Shown: positions 8,767-17,814, counted from the first letter of the stretch. The stretch: DNA of 64,000 bases from Phycisphaerales bacterium (GCA_029260495.1 JAJDDD010000013.1:62001-126000), one strand, 5' to 3'. Made by a program: numbers and translations. Notes: generated from the sequence alone by a model not told the origin.

Positions 8767-10185
8767 TCAAGGCTGAGGGGTGGTGGGCTCTTCCAGTTCA
8801 ACTGGCAGATCGGGAAGATCGTCAGGCAAGAGATCCTCCAGCACTGAAGCCAGCGAAGGGTCTTCGGAGGTGAGCTCGCGCCATTGCACGACACGCCGAA
8901 TGCCCGAATGGGGCGATGAGCCGAACTCATACGCGCCCAGGTCAAAGTCCAAATCGCCGTCACCATCGCCATCTGCCGGTCGCAGGTTGCCTTCGATATC
9001 CAGAAGCGCAGCGCTCGCGTTGTAGCCGACATCAATCGCGGGAGAGCCTGCGAGCAATGAGAAGTCTCCCGACATCGGATTCGCAAAGAGCGGATCCTGA
9101 TCGACGATGAGCCCCGTCGCGGTTGACACAGGCGCCACCAGATTTTGTGTGATGTTGTTTACAAGCAAACCCGAGACGGTTCCACCAGTTGGAAAGACGG
9201 TCGGCCCAAAGTATGATTGGTCCACAATGTTGTTCGTCATCTCAACGGCTGCGCCCGAGGATGAATAGGCGAAGATTGGGTAATAGCAACCGGTGACTGT
9301 GTTATTTGCAATGCGCAGCGTCGAAAAAGCATTCAGCGCAAAGCCATACAGCCCGATGTAGCCGTCAGAACAGATGTTGTTTTCGATGATGATAGTTGAT
9401 CGCGCTGTGCCCCATGACAGCGCAACGACGCCATACTTCCAGCGCGACATGTAGTTTTGCCCCGCGACCAAGGCTGGCAACTGTCCGTCTTTGAATGGAG
9501 TCGAGAGGTAGAGATCGCCCAGCATTGTCATGCGGTTTCGAGTAATGCGGTACTCAGTTTCACCGGCGGTTTGCCACGCGAAGAGAAAAATCGATGCGCC
9601 GGCATTTTCGTCGCGAACAAACAGATTGTCATTAATTGTGATGTTGGCACAGTTGAATGCATACACAGCATAAAGAGGCACGGAGACGAATACACATCCA
9701 TCAATATCAAGCCCGGAGCCGGCCCATGCGAAGACGCCGTATTGCCTTTGGTTCTGGAATGTCAATCCGGTAAGTGACCAGTAGTTGCGCTGCATGAGGT
9801 AGACGCCGAAGTTGTCGGCGTCGGCGCCGTCGATGATGACCTGCCCGGGGGCGTCGCCGGTTTTGCCGCCAGCAAAGTCGCCGACAATGCGGTTGGGTGA
9901 ACCCATGACTCCTGATTGCGCTTGTTCGCCGCCGCCGATCGCACGGCCGATGTTGATCTCTTCGGTGTAGAGCCCGGGGCCGACGTAGATCGTGTGTCCG
10001 GGGCCGTCGCAACTATTGACAGCGCGTTGGATCGTCCGGAACGCTGTCTCCGGTGTCAGCCCGTCGTCGGCGTCGCTACCGGTTGTGCGCACATAGAAGA
10101 TTGGATCTGCCTGCCCGAACGCGCTGGGCGCGAGTGAGAGAGCGATCGCGATCATGACGAGACAACGAATAGCGCGCGTGGGCAT
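8767..10185 (-). CDS. Secreted right-handed beta-helix (pectate-lyase-like) protein
   Basis: 472 aa from the ATG at 10185, chosen because AGGAG lies six bases upstream; an in-frame Met 12 codons earlier lacks a site. A clear signal peptide (CLVMIAIALSLAPSAFGQA) is followed by the DUF1565-like opening of parallel beta-helix proteins: YVRTTGSDADDGLTPETAFR then TIQRAVNSC, IYVGPGLYTEEI. The middle has recurring N-x-I/L-x-x-N turns (NITINDNLFV, TIIIENNICSD, LRIANNTVTG, VEMTNNIVDQ), the PbH1-type rungs of a beta-helix. The end has AIDVGYNAS and GDGDGDLDFDLGAYEFG, the common end-cap seen in choice-of-anchor beta-helix proteins. It may bind or cleave polysaccharide; no catalytic residue can be assigned. 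The remaining C-terminal 45 residues resemble no anchor I know. Confidence 0.82.
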   Translation of the reverse strand: MPTRAIRCLVMIAIALSLAPSAFGQADPIFYVRTTGSDADDGLTPETAFRTIQRAVNSCDGPGHTIYVGPGLYTEEINIGRAIGGGEQAQSGVMGSPNRIVGDFAGGKTGDAPGQVIIDGADADNFGVYLMQRNYWSLTGLTFQNQRQYGVFAWAGSGLDIDGCVFVSVPLYAVYAFNCANITINDNLFVRDENAGASIFLFAWQTAGETEYRITRNRMTMLGDLYLSTPFKDGQLPALVAGQNYMSRWKYGVVALSWGTARSTIIIENNICSDGYIGLYGFALNAFSTLRIANNTVTGCYYPIFAYSSSGAAVEMTNNIVDQSYFGPTVFPTGGTVSGLLVNNITQNLVAPVSTATGLIVDQDPLFANPMSGDFSLLAGSPAIDVGYNASAALLDIEGNLRPADGDGDGDLDFDLGAYEFGSSPHSGIRRVVQWRELTSEDPSLASVLEDLLPDDLPDLPVELEEPTTPQP

Positions 10186-10342
10186 CGCGGGCTCCTCTAA
10201 TAGAGTGGCATGGGTCCTCACCTTCTATCGGCCTGCGGGGGGCGCCGCTGGCTGCAGCTCGTTGCGCGAACTTGGCCTTTCAGGTCGGGCGACCGGCTCA
10301 ATCCTCATCTGGCGCGTCAAAGTTGGGAAAAAATGCGAAAGA

Positions 10343-11263
10343 TCAAGGCCGGGCGAAGAGGGGAAGCTGGCGAGGAGGGGGGGCTGGCGCTGGTTTTCGC
10401 TCTGTCAGTTGCACCGGGAGCCAGGTTGTCGCCTTCTGCTGCGATGAGATCGTCAGCTGATAGGAGCGGCCGGCATGGAATCTCGCTGCGACTCGTGGAT
10501 CATTGCATTCCTGCGAAAGATGGAGCAACACGAGCCGATCGCGCGGGTTGATGAGCCTGGCTGCTTCGGCGCACTGCTGGTTGGAAAGGTGGCCGTATCC
10601 GCCCATGACACGCTGTTTCAAAAACGCCGGCCGGGCTGACGCCGCCTGCATCGTTGGGCAATAGTTCGACTCCAGCGCCAGCACGTCAACATTGCTGAGG
10701 CTGTCGATGAGTTCGGCTTCTGCCCCTCCCAGGTCCGTTGCGAATCCCAGTGAAGCGCCTGCGGAATGAGGCAGGTCGATGCGCAGCGCGATGACGCCGC
10801 TTTGATCATGGGGAGCGACGGTTGGGGTCACATCCAGCGCCGATCCGACGCGGAAGGGGCGGTCGTAGATGGTGAGTTGTCGGCGCAGAACGCCGAGTCT
10901 CCGGGCGTGCTCAGCGTGCATCTCATGCACGAAGATCGGCGCCGCGCCTGGGAGCGCCTGGGGCCAACCCCGGTAAAAGTGGTCTGTGTCGAGGTGAGTC
11001 AGAAAGACGCCGCGCAGCTTGTCCTGGTCGATGCCCATGTTCTGGAAGTCATTGCGAATCCGTCGCGGCGACAACCCGAGGTCGATCAGATAAAAATATT
11101 CCGACCCCGATCGGCGAACCCGCAGGACGGAGGCATTCCCGCGAGAGCCCGACGCGAGCACGCAAAATGAAACTTCAGTTTCAGAAGGGGCGGGCCCGAC
11201 ACTTTTCGGTGAAACCCGGCGGGCGTGCTTATCTGGGCCGGAGGCGCGATTCGGAGGAGGCAT
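10343..11263 (-). CDS. Metallo-beta-lactamase-fold hydrolase, YycJ/VicX-like
   Basis: 306 aa. The core starts at FCVLASGSRGNASVLRV, the typical opening of YycJ-type single-domain metallo-beta-lactamase proteins, followed by LIDLGLSPRRI, the metal loop LTHLDTDHFYRGW, APHD, GFATDLGG and GYGHLSNQQ near the C terminus; the GHLSN end is diagnostic for this family. In the metal loop the usual H-x-H-x-D-H reads H-L-D-T-D-H, so Asp replaces the second His. YycJ relatives are nucleases linked to DNA repair or cell-wall regulation; the role here is inferred only. About 30 N-terminal residues and 25 proline-rich C-terminal residues extend beyond the fold. The start is uncertain: the far upstream ATG at 11263 was kept because no better-sited one is seen. 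Confidence 0.8.
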   Translation of the reverse strand: MPPPNRASGPDKHARRVSPKSVGPAPSETEVSFCVLASGSRGNASVLRVRRSGSEYFYLIDLGLSPRRIRNDFQNMGIDQDKLRGVFLTHLDTDHFYRGWPQALPGAAPIFVHEMHAEHARRLGVLRRQLTIYDRPFRVGSALDVTPTVAPHDQSGVIALRIDLPHSAGASLGFATDLGGAEAELIDSLSNVDVLALESNYCPTMQAASARPAFLKQRVMGGYGHLSNQQCAEAARLINPRDRLVLLHLSQECNDPRVAARFHAGRSYQLTISSQQKATTWLPVQLTERKPAPAPPPRQLPLFARP

Positions 11264-11361
11264 CGGTCAAAAGTACCGCCCCGGGCTGCTGCGGTCGAGT
11301 CAGGGGGCCGATGGTCATCGTGTGTGGTTGAATCATTTCACTTTTATAAGCTTCGGTGGAA

Positions 11362-11880
11362 ATGCGCAACGTTGAGTTTAAGGCTGAGCTTCGGGACCGC
11401 GACCTGGCTGTCGCTGCGTGCAGGAGGCTTGGCGCCGTCCGAATCGGGGCGCTCAAGCAGACGGACACCTACTTCAACGTCGCTGATGGGAAGCTCAAAC
11501 GACGCGAGACAGCCGGCGAGGAGACGGAGTGGATCCTCTACCACCGTCCTGACAAAGCCGGCGTCAGGATCAGTGATTTCACTCTTTACTCCGATGCTGA
11601 AGCGCTCGCTCGCTATGGCGAACGCCCCCTGCCTGTCTGGATTATCGTTCGCAAGACTCGCGATCTTTGGATGCGCGGCGGGGTGCGCATTCATCTTGAT
11701 GATGTCGAAACGCTTGGCGAGTACTTTGAGCTCGAAGCGCTTTTGAGTTCTCGTCAAAATGCCGCGCGGGCCCAGGAGGAAGTTGCATCGCTGCGGGCGC
11801 AATTCCAGCCCGTGCTCGGTGAAACCATCTCCTGCGGGTATAGCGACCTCATCGCATCTGCGATTACCGACGAAGGTTGA
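11362..11880 (+). CDS. CYTH-domain protein (triphosphate tunnel metalloenzyme family)
   Basis: 172 aa from the ATG at 11362 (a GTG two codons earlier is possible; GGTGGA lies just upstream). It opens with NVEFKAEL, the ExExK-like CYTH signature in slightly altered form (VEFKAEL), and continues with KQTDTYFNV, GKLKRRE, EWILYHRPD, WIIVRKTRDLWM, VRIHLDDVETLGEYFELE; these match the order of the charged strands that line the CYTH tunnel. Family members are class IV adenylate cyclases, thiamine-triphosphatases or tripolyphosphatases, all acting on triphosphates with Mg or Mn. The domain order and LGEYFELE resemble CyaB-like proteins. Which substrate is used cannot be told. It is convergent with the MFS gene, 12 nt apart, next to phosphate transport genes. 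Confidence 0.82.
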   Translation: MRNVEFKAELRDRDLAVAACRRLGAVRIGALKQTDTYFNVADGKLKRRETAGEETEWILYHRPDKAGVRISDFTLYSDAEALARYGERPLPVWIIVRKTRDLWMRGGVRIHLDDVETLGEYFELEALLSSRQNAARAQEEVASLRAQFQPVLGETISCGYSDLIASAITDEG

Positions 11881-11892
11881 AGGGTGGCTGGG

Positions 11893-13290
11893 CTAACCCG
11901 TGACCTTCAGGCCGCGCGCTTTCAGGGAGCGTTGCCGGAATATCAGGGCCATCATTGCGAAGCCGCCGAGGAGGCCGAAGCCGGCCATGATCACATACCA
12001 GTAGAAGTAGCCGTGCTCCTCCTGCGTGGCAGCAAGGACTTTACCTGTGATCATTATGGATATCGCAGCGCCGTAGTATTGGAACGAGTCGATTAAGCCG
12101 GCGGCGAAGCCGGCCATCTTTTTCCCGCCGATATCCATCGGCGCCGCAGCGCCGACGAGCGAATGGGTCGAGTTCACCGTCATCGAGATCAAAACGAGGA
12201 TGATGCAGCCGGTCCAGATGCCGGCCGTCGTCGGCCCGACCCATCCCCTGGTGAGGATGACAGCGGCGCCCGCGATGACCAGCGCCTCGAAGAAGTAGAG
12301 GAACATCGCGATCGGAGCGCGTTTACCGGCGGCGAACTTGTCTGACGCGATGCCGGACATGAGCGATCCCAGGAACGCGACGAACGGCATGAGCACGAGC
12401 GTCCACATGGCGATTCTCGGAACATCGTTCGCCATGTCGAAGCCGAGTTGATCCTCGAAGAACAGGATCGACAACTGGTCGACACTGTGCCGCACACCGC
12501 CGGTGCACGCGTACGCCAGCGCGTAGAACCACACGAGCGGGTGAGTGAGAATTGTCTTGAGCGATTTGCTCAGCGGGACGGTGACCCCTTCGGAGTCATC
12601 AATCTCATCGACGACGACATCCTGCGCGAATCCAGCCTGCTCAGGCTCATCTTTCACCGCGAAGACCATGAAGACTGCTGCCGCCGCGGTGAAAAGTGGG
12701 GGAATCTGAAAGAGGGCGCGCCACTCGCCTTGCTTGGCCAGGGTAATTCCAAAGACAACGATGCCAGCAGTCAACATATGCGGGCCGAGGTTGCTGATCG
12801 CCATCTGTCCAAGCTGGATCATCCCGCCGAAGATGCCGGCGAAGACGCCTCGCTCGGTCCGGTGGAACCACGCGGCGTTGATCTTGACCATGCCCGGCGC
12901 CCCGAAGGACTGGAAGTAGCCGTTGAGCAAGGAGAGCAGCGCGAAGGTGGTGAACGTGCTGACCAGTGGGGAGAAACCAAGAATGAGGTTGATCGTGATG
13001 GTGCCGACGGCGCCGATCAGCATGATTCGCTTGCCGCCCGCCCGGTCAGCGAGCAGGCCGTTAATCAACTGACCCGTGCCATAGGCGAGGGCCCAGATGG
13101 CGAGGAGCTTCGTGATCTTCTCGGTGTCGAAGTCGAACTCGTTTCTGAGTCCGGGCGTGGCGAAGCGGAAGTTGTACCGGCACATGTAGTACGACGCGTA
13201 CATCAGCCCGAGGGAGCCCCAGTTCAGGCCGCGACGGCGCCGAAAGCCTGGTGGGTGATGGATAATGAACTGTCGTTTTGAATCACTCAT
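11893..13290 (-). CDS. MFS transporter, organophosphate:phosphate antiporter type (GlpT/UhpT-like)
   Basis: 465 aa with 12 predicted membrane helices. N-terminal MYASYYMCRYNFRFATPGL, followed by LLAIWALAYGTGQLINGLLADRAGGKR (MFS motif between helices 2 and 3) and SFGAPGMVKINAAWF, fit the OPA family (GlpT, UhpT, PgtP), which carry sugar or glycerol phosphates in exchange for inorganic phosphate. The Arg in MCRYNF lies where GlpT has a substrate-phosphate-binding Arg. The cytoplasmic loop (VKDEPEQAGFAQDVVVDEIDD) is longer and more acidic than usual. It lies next to a PhoU-like gene and a Na/Pi cotransporter on the same strand, which supports a phosphate-related role, but the 134-nt gap suggests its own transcript. 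Substrate is an inference. Confidence 0.85.
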   Translation of the reverse strand: MSDSKRQFIIHHPPGFRRRRGLNWGSLGLMYASYYMCRYNFRFATPGLRNEFDFDTEKITKLLAIWALAYGTGQLINGLLADRAGGKRIMLIGAVGTITINLILGFSPLVSTFTTFALLSLLNGYFQSFGAPGMVKINAAWFHRTERGVFAGIFGGMIQLGQMAISNLGPHMLTAGIVVFGITLAKQGEWRALFQIPPLFTAAAAVFMVFAVKDEPEQAGFAQDVVVDEIDDSEGVTVPLSKSLKTILTHPLVWFYALAYACTGGVRHSVDQLSILFFEDQLGFDMANDVPRIAMWTLVLMPFVAFLGSLMSGIASDKFAAGKRAPIAMFLYFFEALVIAGAAVILTRGWVGPTTAGIWTGCIILVLISMTVNSTHSLVGAAAPMDIGGKKMAGFAAGLIDSFQYYGAAISIMITGKVLAATQEEHGYFYWYVIMAGFGLLGGFAMMALIFRQRSLKARGLKVTG

Positions 13291-13424
13291 TCTGAGCTTG
13301 TTCCATGCCCGGCGACGTCATCTTTCGGAGTTCTCATATGAAGCCTAGCCAATTCGATGGACTGGCGGCAGGCTACACGATCAGCCGGGGTGACGTGGGG
13401 ATCGCGGGCCGATCATGCGGCCTG

Positions 13425-14084
13425 CTACGCGAAATCAAGATCTTCAATATTGCCTCCCACGGCGGAAGCGATATTTGCGAGGTGGGCGGCGACACGCTTG
13501 TAGTGGCGCGCCAGGAGTGAATACGCCACGGCCTCGTGTGTGCTGATGCTCGCGACATCGAGCAGCAGTTGCTCGGTGATCATGTCGCACTTGGTCCGGA
13601 TTTTACCCGCGGCCTGCTTCGCATTCCCGGCTTTCTTCGAGTCGGAATCCTTGAAGGCGGCTTTGACCAGTCGGAACACTTCTTCAGTGTCGGCTCGGAT
13701 ATCTTCGAGCGGCTCGTGATAGCGCGGGACGTTGAACTTCTCACGATAGAACTCACCGACCTCGAATACATTCTTGCAATAATCGCCGATGCGCTCAGCG
13801 TCCTTGGCGATGCTCATCAGGGCCATCGAAGCTGCGACGTCCATACCCGGATTGATTGTCAGGTGGCTGATGATTTTCCGCCTGATCGATCGGATCAGAC
13901 GGTTGATGGATTGATCCGTGGTGTAGATTTCTTCTTTTGCTTCCGACGCCGGCGTTTCATGTCGTAGAACTTCATTGGCCCGCTTGAACATCCACTCAGC
14001 GTGATCGATCATCTGCGAGAACTCGGAAAAAGCGTCATCCAATATATCGCTGCCCATCAGAGCTGAGAAAATTTGCTTGAACAT
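13425..14084 (-). CDS. PhoU-domain protein paired with Na/Pi cotransporter
   Basis: 219 aa from the Met at 14084 (MFKQIFSALMG), which has AGGA upstream; a longer frame to 14159 would overlap the preceding gene and lacks a site. All-helical, with two PhoU-like three-helix bundles marked by DAERIGDYCKNVFEVGEF and RHYKRVAAHLANIASAV, the usual metal-cluster motifs (E/DxxRxGDxxxN). It lies 25 nt downstream of the Na/Pi cotransporter gene, so they form one operon. PhoU-like proteins in this setting are fused or linked to NptA-type transporters and are thought to restrain phosphate uptake; that role is inferred from family and context, as no PstSCAB or PhoBR genes are seen here. Confidence 0.85.
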   Translation of the reverse strand: MFKQIFSALMGSDILDDAFSEFSQMIDHAEWMFKRANEVLRHETPASEAKEEIYTTDQSINRLIRSIRRKIISHLTINPGMDVAASMALMSIAKDAERIGDYCKNVFEVGEFYREKFNVPRYHEPLEDIRADTEEVFRLVKAAFKDSDSKKAGNAKQAAGKIRTKCDMITEQLLLDVASISTHEAVAYSLLARHYKRVAAHLANIASAVGGNIEDLDFA

Positions 14085-14109
14085 GAATCGTTTTCCTGGT
14101 TCGCGGCGA

Positions 14110-15336
14110 TTAACGAGTGAAAATTTCGGTGATGACCAATCCGATGATGGGGATGACAACGAACATAGTCAGAAGGAACAAGAAGGCGTAGCGTTTGGAA
14201 CGGGCAGCGATGTTGCCACACTCACGGGCTAAAGAGAGAGGCACAACGCGCAGCGGGTACCAGACAGCCGTTCCAATCAGATTGAAAGCAACGTGAGCGA
14301 TCGCAACGGTCACCGCTGCCGGGACTGGATTGGCGGTAGCTGCGAGGACTCCCGTGACGGTCGTCCCGAGGTTGGCGCCCAGCGTGTAGGGGAACACGCG
14401 CTTGAGCTTCACCGCGCCCGCGCCAGCCAGCGGGACAATGAGGCTCGTCGTCACGGAGCTCGACTGAACAAGCACGGTGGTGATGACGCCAACACAATAC
14501 GCGACAGCGTCATTGCGAAAGAAGAACGTGCGGAAGAGACCCTCGATTCTGCTCAGCAGCGCGCCCTTGAGATTCTTCACGAGGAACATCAGTGAGACGA
14601 AGAGCAGCACAAGCCCGATGACCGCGATAACAATGCCTCCGGCGACCGGGTTGTTGGTAAAGAGGTTGCCGAACCACTTGAAGACCCACACGATCGGATG
14701 AGTCAGCCATTTAATCGGATTGAAAGGCTTGCCGATCTCGCTGGCGGATAGAAAGCCGGCGCCCCACTCCGAGCCTCGCATGAGCCAGCCCTTGCCGGAT
14801 GAGTGCATGGCTCCCGAAACCCACTCAATCGGGAACAGCACGCCGACGGTCAGCCAGTTGAACATGTCATGCACGAGCGCCGCGGAGAACGCCCTGCGAA
14901 ACTGCCGGCGGATCCGCACCTGCCCGAGCGCGACGATCGTGTTCGTGACCGATGTGCCGATGTTGGCGCCCATAATCGCGAAGACCGCGGTCTCCACATC
15001 CATCAGGTCCGACGCGGTGAGCGTGATGATCAGCGCAGTCGTGAACGATGAGCTCTGGACAACCGCGGTGACGAGAATCGATCCCATCAGGGCGACGAAC
15101 GGGTTGTCACCGTGCGCGAGCAGGCGCTCGAGCCAGTCGCTGTTCTTCCCGACTGTCTTGAGCCCGGACCCGATCACATTGATCGCGGAGAGAAACATGT
15201 ACAGCGAGAGCCCCGCCGCAATGCCATGCACCCAGCCCGGTCTGTCCGCATGGCGCCCGTGCTTGAGTCGCTCAACCACATTCGTGGAATCGTTGGAAGC
15301 CGTCTCGTCGTGGGCCCGGGGTGGACTGTCAGGCAT
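14110..15336 (-). CDS. Na/Pi cotransporter family protein (NptA-like)
   Basis: 408 aa with 8-9 predicted membrane helices and two inverted Na_Pi_cotrans (PF02690) repeats, each carrying the QSSS motif: VVQSSSFTTALIITL in the first and LVQSSSVTTSLIVPLAGAG in the second, and each followed by GANIGTSVTNT or GANLGTTVTGV. These paired QSSS loops form the substrate and sodium site in SLC34/NptA transporters. N-terminal ~35 residues are hydrophilic and cytoplasmic. It is the first gene of a two-gene operon with the PhoU-like protein. Probable function: sodium-driven inorganic phosphate uptake in a low-phosphate or marine setting. No Pho box could be confirmed upstream. Confidence 0.92.
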   Translation of the reverse strand: MPDSPPRAHDETASNDSTNVVERLKHGRHADRPGWVHGIAAGLSLYMFLSAINVIGSGLKTVGKNSDWLERLLAHGDNPFVALMGSILVTAVVQSSSFTTALIITLTASDLMDVETAVFAIMGANIGTSVTNTIVALGQVRIRRQFRRAFSAALVHDMFNWLTVGVLFPIEWVSGAMHSSGKGWLMRGSEWGAGFLSASEIGKPFNPIKWLTHPIVWVFKWFGNLFTNNPVAGGIVIAVIGLVLLFVSLMFLVKNLKGALLSRIEGLFRTFFFRNDAVAYCVGVITTVLVQSSSVTTSLIVPLAGAGAVKLKRVFPYTLGANLGTTVTGVLAATANPVPAAVTVAIAHVAFNLIGTAVWYPLRVVPLSLARECGNIAARSKRYAFLFLLTMFVVIPIIGLVITEIFTR

Positions 15337-15918
15337 GATCAGTGAGCCTTGCAGCGAGCTGCCACCTTGATCTCGATTTCCGAGTGATGGAAGACGGGAT
15401 GAGATCGTCAGTCATAGCATTCACGATTGTTGGGGTTGGCGCCGAGTCTCCGATCACTACGAAGTGGCCCGCACGCTTCTCGGATGGTTCGGGCCGGATG
15501 ATACCTTCCGGCAGGACAGAGCGGGGGTGCTTGATGAGCCGGGTTCGATGAGGGAAAGATGTCGAGTCGTCGCGACTACACTGGGGCGGCAGGTAGGCTT
15601 TCGGACACGCCGCCGATCTTTGCATGTCCTGACGCGAACCTCACAGACGACGCGAGCAGGGCGATCACATTCGTGGTGTCATGGGTTTTCGGGCCAGCCG
15701 CTGCCCCCACATTTCGCCTCAGCGAAAGGAATCGATCATGGAATGTGCTTTTTGGCCTGAAAAGGATGTTTGGGAGCCTTCAGTTCGGAGCGAAGTCTTG
15801 TTTGGGAGGCGTCTGGCGACTATCCTGTATCAATTGGGAAGATATGGTTGAATAAGGGACGGCTCAGGACCGTGCACCTTGTTCTTGTGTTGTCTCTCAT
15901 TCTGAGCGAGTGTTCTGC
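15337..15918. other. Divergent intergenic region (about 580 bases) without a convincing gene
   Basis: Short open frames here have no ribosome site, biased codon use or recognisable domain, and I regard them as noise. The region separates the divergent Na/Pi cotransporter and the Cys-motif membrane protein, so it should hold both promoters. I could only place one for the plus strand (15798-15826). A small inverted repeat CGCCTCAGCGAAAGG is present near 15715 but its role is unknown. Confidence 0.6.
15798..15826 (+). promoter_or_regulatory. Candidate promoter for the Cys-motif membrane protein
   Basis: TTGTTT (15798-15803), a 17-nt spacer and TATCCT (15821-15826) lie about 90 nt before the ATG at 15919. 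Four of six bases match at each hexamer. Position and spacing fit; no other support. Confidence 0.4.
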
Positions 15919-16395
15919 ATGAACGAAATGCCGAAGATGCAATCCCTCCTCGACGCCGAGCCGGATGGTGGCGACATCGCATCCTCTGGTCATAGCTCCA
16001 AAGGCTCCAAGCGTCCCTTCAAGGAGACACCCCTCGCGCAGGGGTTGGTTGTTCTCTTCTTTCTCGTCGCGGTGGGCTTTGGAGTCTGGGGCGCCTTGCG
16101 CGGGCTTGGGGGCACAGGCGATGTCTATCCAAGAATCAGAATCATGAACTCGAACACTGGTGAGCTTGCCTGGCATCGACTTGACCAACAAAACACACTA
16201 CTGCCTGAAGGGTTCCATCTGGTCGAGTATTGCTTTGAGAAGCAGTGCGGGCCCGATGGCGGCACGCCGGTCGTATTGAACACATATCTGCACATTCCAG
16301 AGATGACGTATTGCCCCAAGTGCGGATCGGAAGTGTACTCGCACAATCCGCGCCCGCCGCAATACGAAGCGACGAAACCGAAAGATCAACTGTAA
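15919..16395 (+). CDS. Membrane protein of unknown function with a two-CxnC zinc-ribbon-like segment
   Basis: 158 aa from the ATG at 15919 (GTG at 15910 and ATG at 15928 are alternatives; GAGCGAG precedes it). A cytoplasmic stretch of ~38 residues precedes one membrane helix (GLVVLFFLVAVGFGVWGAL), then an external domain. That domain holds CFEKQC and later YCPKCGSEV, four Cys in CxxxxC and CPKC pairs, which could bind zinc or form a ribbon, though the spacing (~40 residues between pairs) is wider than classical rubredoxin-like ribbons. I do not recognise the family. It is followed 50 nt later by a pseudopilin gene, so the two may be co-transcribed, but a link in function is only a guess. Confidence 0.6.
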   Translation: MNEMPKMQSLLDAEPDGGDIASSGHSSKGSKRPFKETPLAQGLVVLFFLVAVGFGVWGALRGLGGTGDVYPRIRIMNSNTGELAWHRLDQQNTLLPEGFHLVEYCFEKQCGPDGGTPVVLNTYLHIPEMTYCPKCGSEVYSHNPRPPQYEATKPKDQL

Positions 16396-16445
16396 GAGTA
16401 TTTCCATGCAGGCTTCCGGACGCCTGCTGACTAGGAGCGAGCACG

Positions 16446-17627
16446 ATGGCAATGAAGATGGGGTCAAGACGCAGGACGCAGTCAAGACAAATGGTTCACG
16501 GCTTTACGCTTGTGGAGCTCCTTGTGGTGATTTCAATCATCGCGCTTTTGCTCGGCTTCCTCCTGCCAGCCCTTGGCAGTGTGCGGGAGTCGGCCCGCGG
16601 CATTGTCTGTGGAGCGAACATCAAGCAGTTTCTCACGGCGATGCAGACCTATGAGGCTGAGAACAAGGGCGAGCTGATCGGTTCACCAGGATCATCCGGT
16701 AAAAAACTTCTTAACGACCCGCGAGCGATGACTATGCCGGCCCTTGAGGTCAACGGTGACGCCTCACAGCCCTTTGACTGGGCCGGTCCAATGGCTTTCG
16801 GGTACATGGGCGACAATCCCAATGCCCCGCGCGAGAGAGATGAGCGATTTGCGCTCACCTCTGGCGGAGGCATCGGCGGAACTGCACGTGACGCGAGCGG
16901 CTCATATGGTGTTTTTGCGTGCCCTACAAATAGTCAGATTTCCGTGCCATTTGACGGAGCGACCCAGCCCAACGGCGTGAGTGGGACTGCTTTTCAGCCG
17001 CAGTTGTCGACAAGTTATACGACTTCGCGCGATATTCTCTGGTTTAGCGGGCCGCAGGACAACGCCTTCGTCCCAAGTTGGGCAACAAATGATGATCAAT
17101 TCTGGGGCAATGACGAAGCTGGCACCTGTTGGATGGGTGGCGGCGTTGCTAATGACGTGACACTGCCCGGCGGCGCCAAAGGCGAGGGTTATCGAGCGCG
17201 AATCGATCGTGTCGGAACCTCTCTTTCGTCCAAAGTGTTCATCGCTGATGGAACACGTTTCCAGCAAGCCGGCTTGAGTTTTATCGATCATGATGTCCAG
17301 GGGACAGGGGCCTTCGGCGGCGCCTTCTCTGATCCAGGACCTTGGAATGTTGGGTTTAGTCGTGCCTATCCATTTGGTAGAAATAACGCCGGCCAAGACA
17401 TGAGTAAGAACAGCTTCCGTCATGGCGGGCGTGAAGTTGAAAAGGGTAATGTCGGCTGGTTCGATGGTCATGTGACAACCGAATCACTTGACGACATGAG
17501 GCGTCCGGAGTTTTTCCTCCCCACCGCGTCCCGCGTGTCAAAGGACGCAATATGGGATGTGATCTTGGAGGAATATGAAGTGAGCGGGGGGCGTTTTGGT
17601 TTCGGTGGTGAAGTGACGGTTGATTGA
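16446..17627 (+). CDS. Type II secretion-like pseudopilin with H...DG motif (planctomycete prepilin family)
   Basis: 393 aa. The N terminus has a basic leader (MAMKMGSRRRTQSRQMVH) and the class III prepilin site G|FTLVELLVVISIIALLLGF, the GFTLxE motif that a prepilin peptidase cleaves and methylates. The rest is a globular head; near the C terminus HGGREVEKGNVGWFDGHV matches the H-x(9)-DG tail of the planctomycete DUF1559-like families, where pseudopilins are greatly expanded. The start at 16446 has GGAGCGAG upstream. Family members are thought to form periplasmic or surface filaments or to be exported; the actual role is unknown. No prepilin peptidase gene lies in this window. Confidence 0.88.
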   Translation: MAMKMGSRRRTQSRQMVHGFTLVELLVVISIIALLLGFLLPALGSVRESARGIVCGANIKQFLTAMQTYEAENKGELIGSPGSSGKKLLNDPRAMTMPALEVNGDASQPFDWAGPMAFGYMGDNPNAPRERDERFALTSGGGIGGTARDASGSYGVFACPTNSQISVPFDGATQPNGVSGTAFQPQLSTSYTTSRDILWFSGPQDNAFVPSWATNDDQFWGNDEAGTCWMGGGVANDVTLPGGAKGEGYRARIDRVGTSLSSKVFIADGTRFQQAGLSFIDHDVQGTGAFGGAFSDPGPWNVGFSRAYPFGRNNAGQDMSKNSFRHGGREVEKGNVGWFDGHVTTESLDDMRRPEFFLPTASRVSKDAIWDVILEEYEVSGGRFGFGGEVTVD

Positions 17628-17814
17628 ACAATACGGTGCGAGTGTTTGCTAGAAAATAGAGAAATGAAAATGTGAATCCTGCGGTGAGCAGCGTTTGTGT
17701 ATTGGTCTTGTGAAGGCCCGAACGTTTCGATGCGGGAGTTTGAAGAGTTTGTGTGTGAGGAACTAGAGAGAGATTTGGCGCCGGCGAAAGTCGGCCCTGG
17801 AGGAGCAATCGAAA

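Noticed and set aside
16446-17627. Pseudopilin as part of a local type II secretion or type IV pilus operon
   Set aside because: No ATPase, secretin or prepilin peptidase gene is in the neighbourhood.
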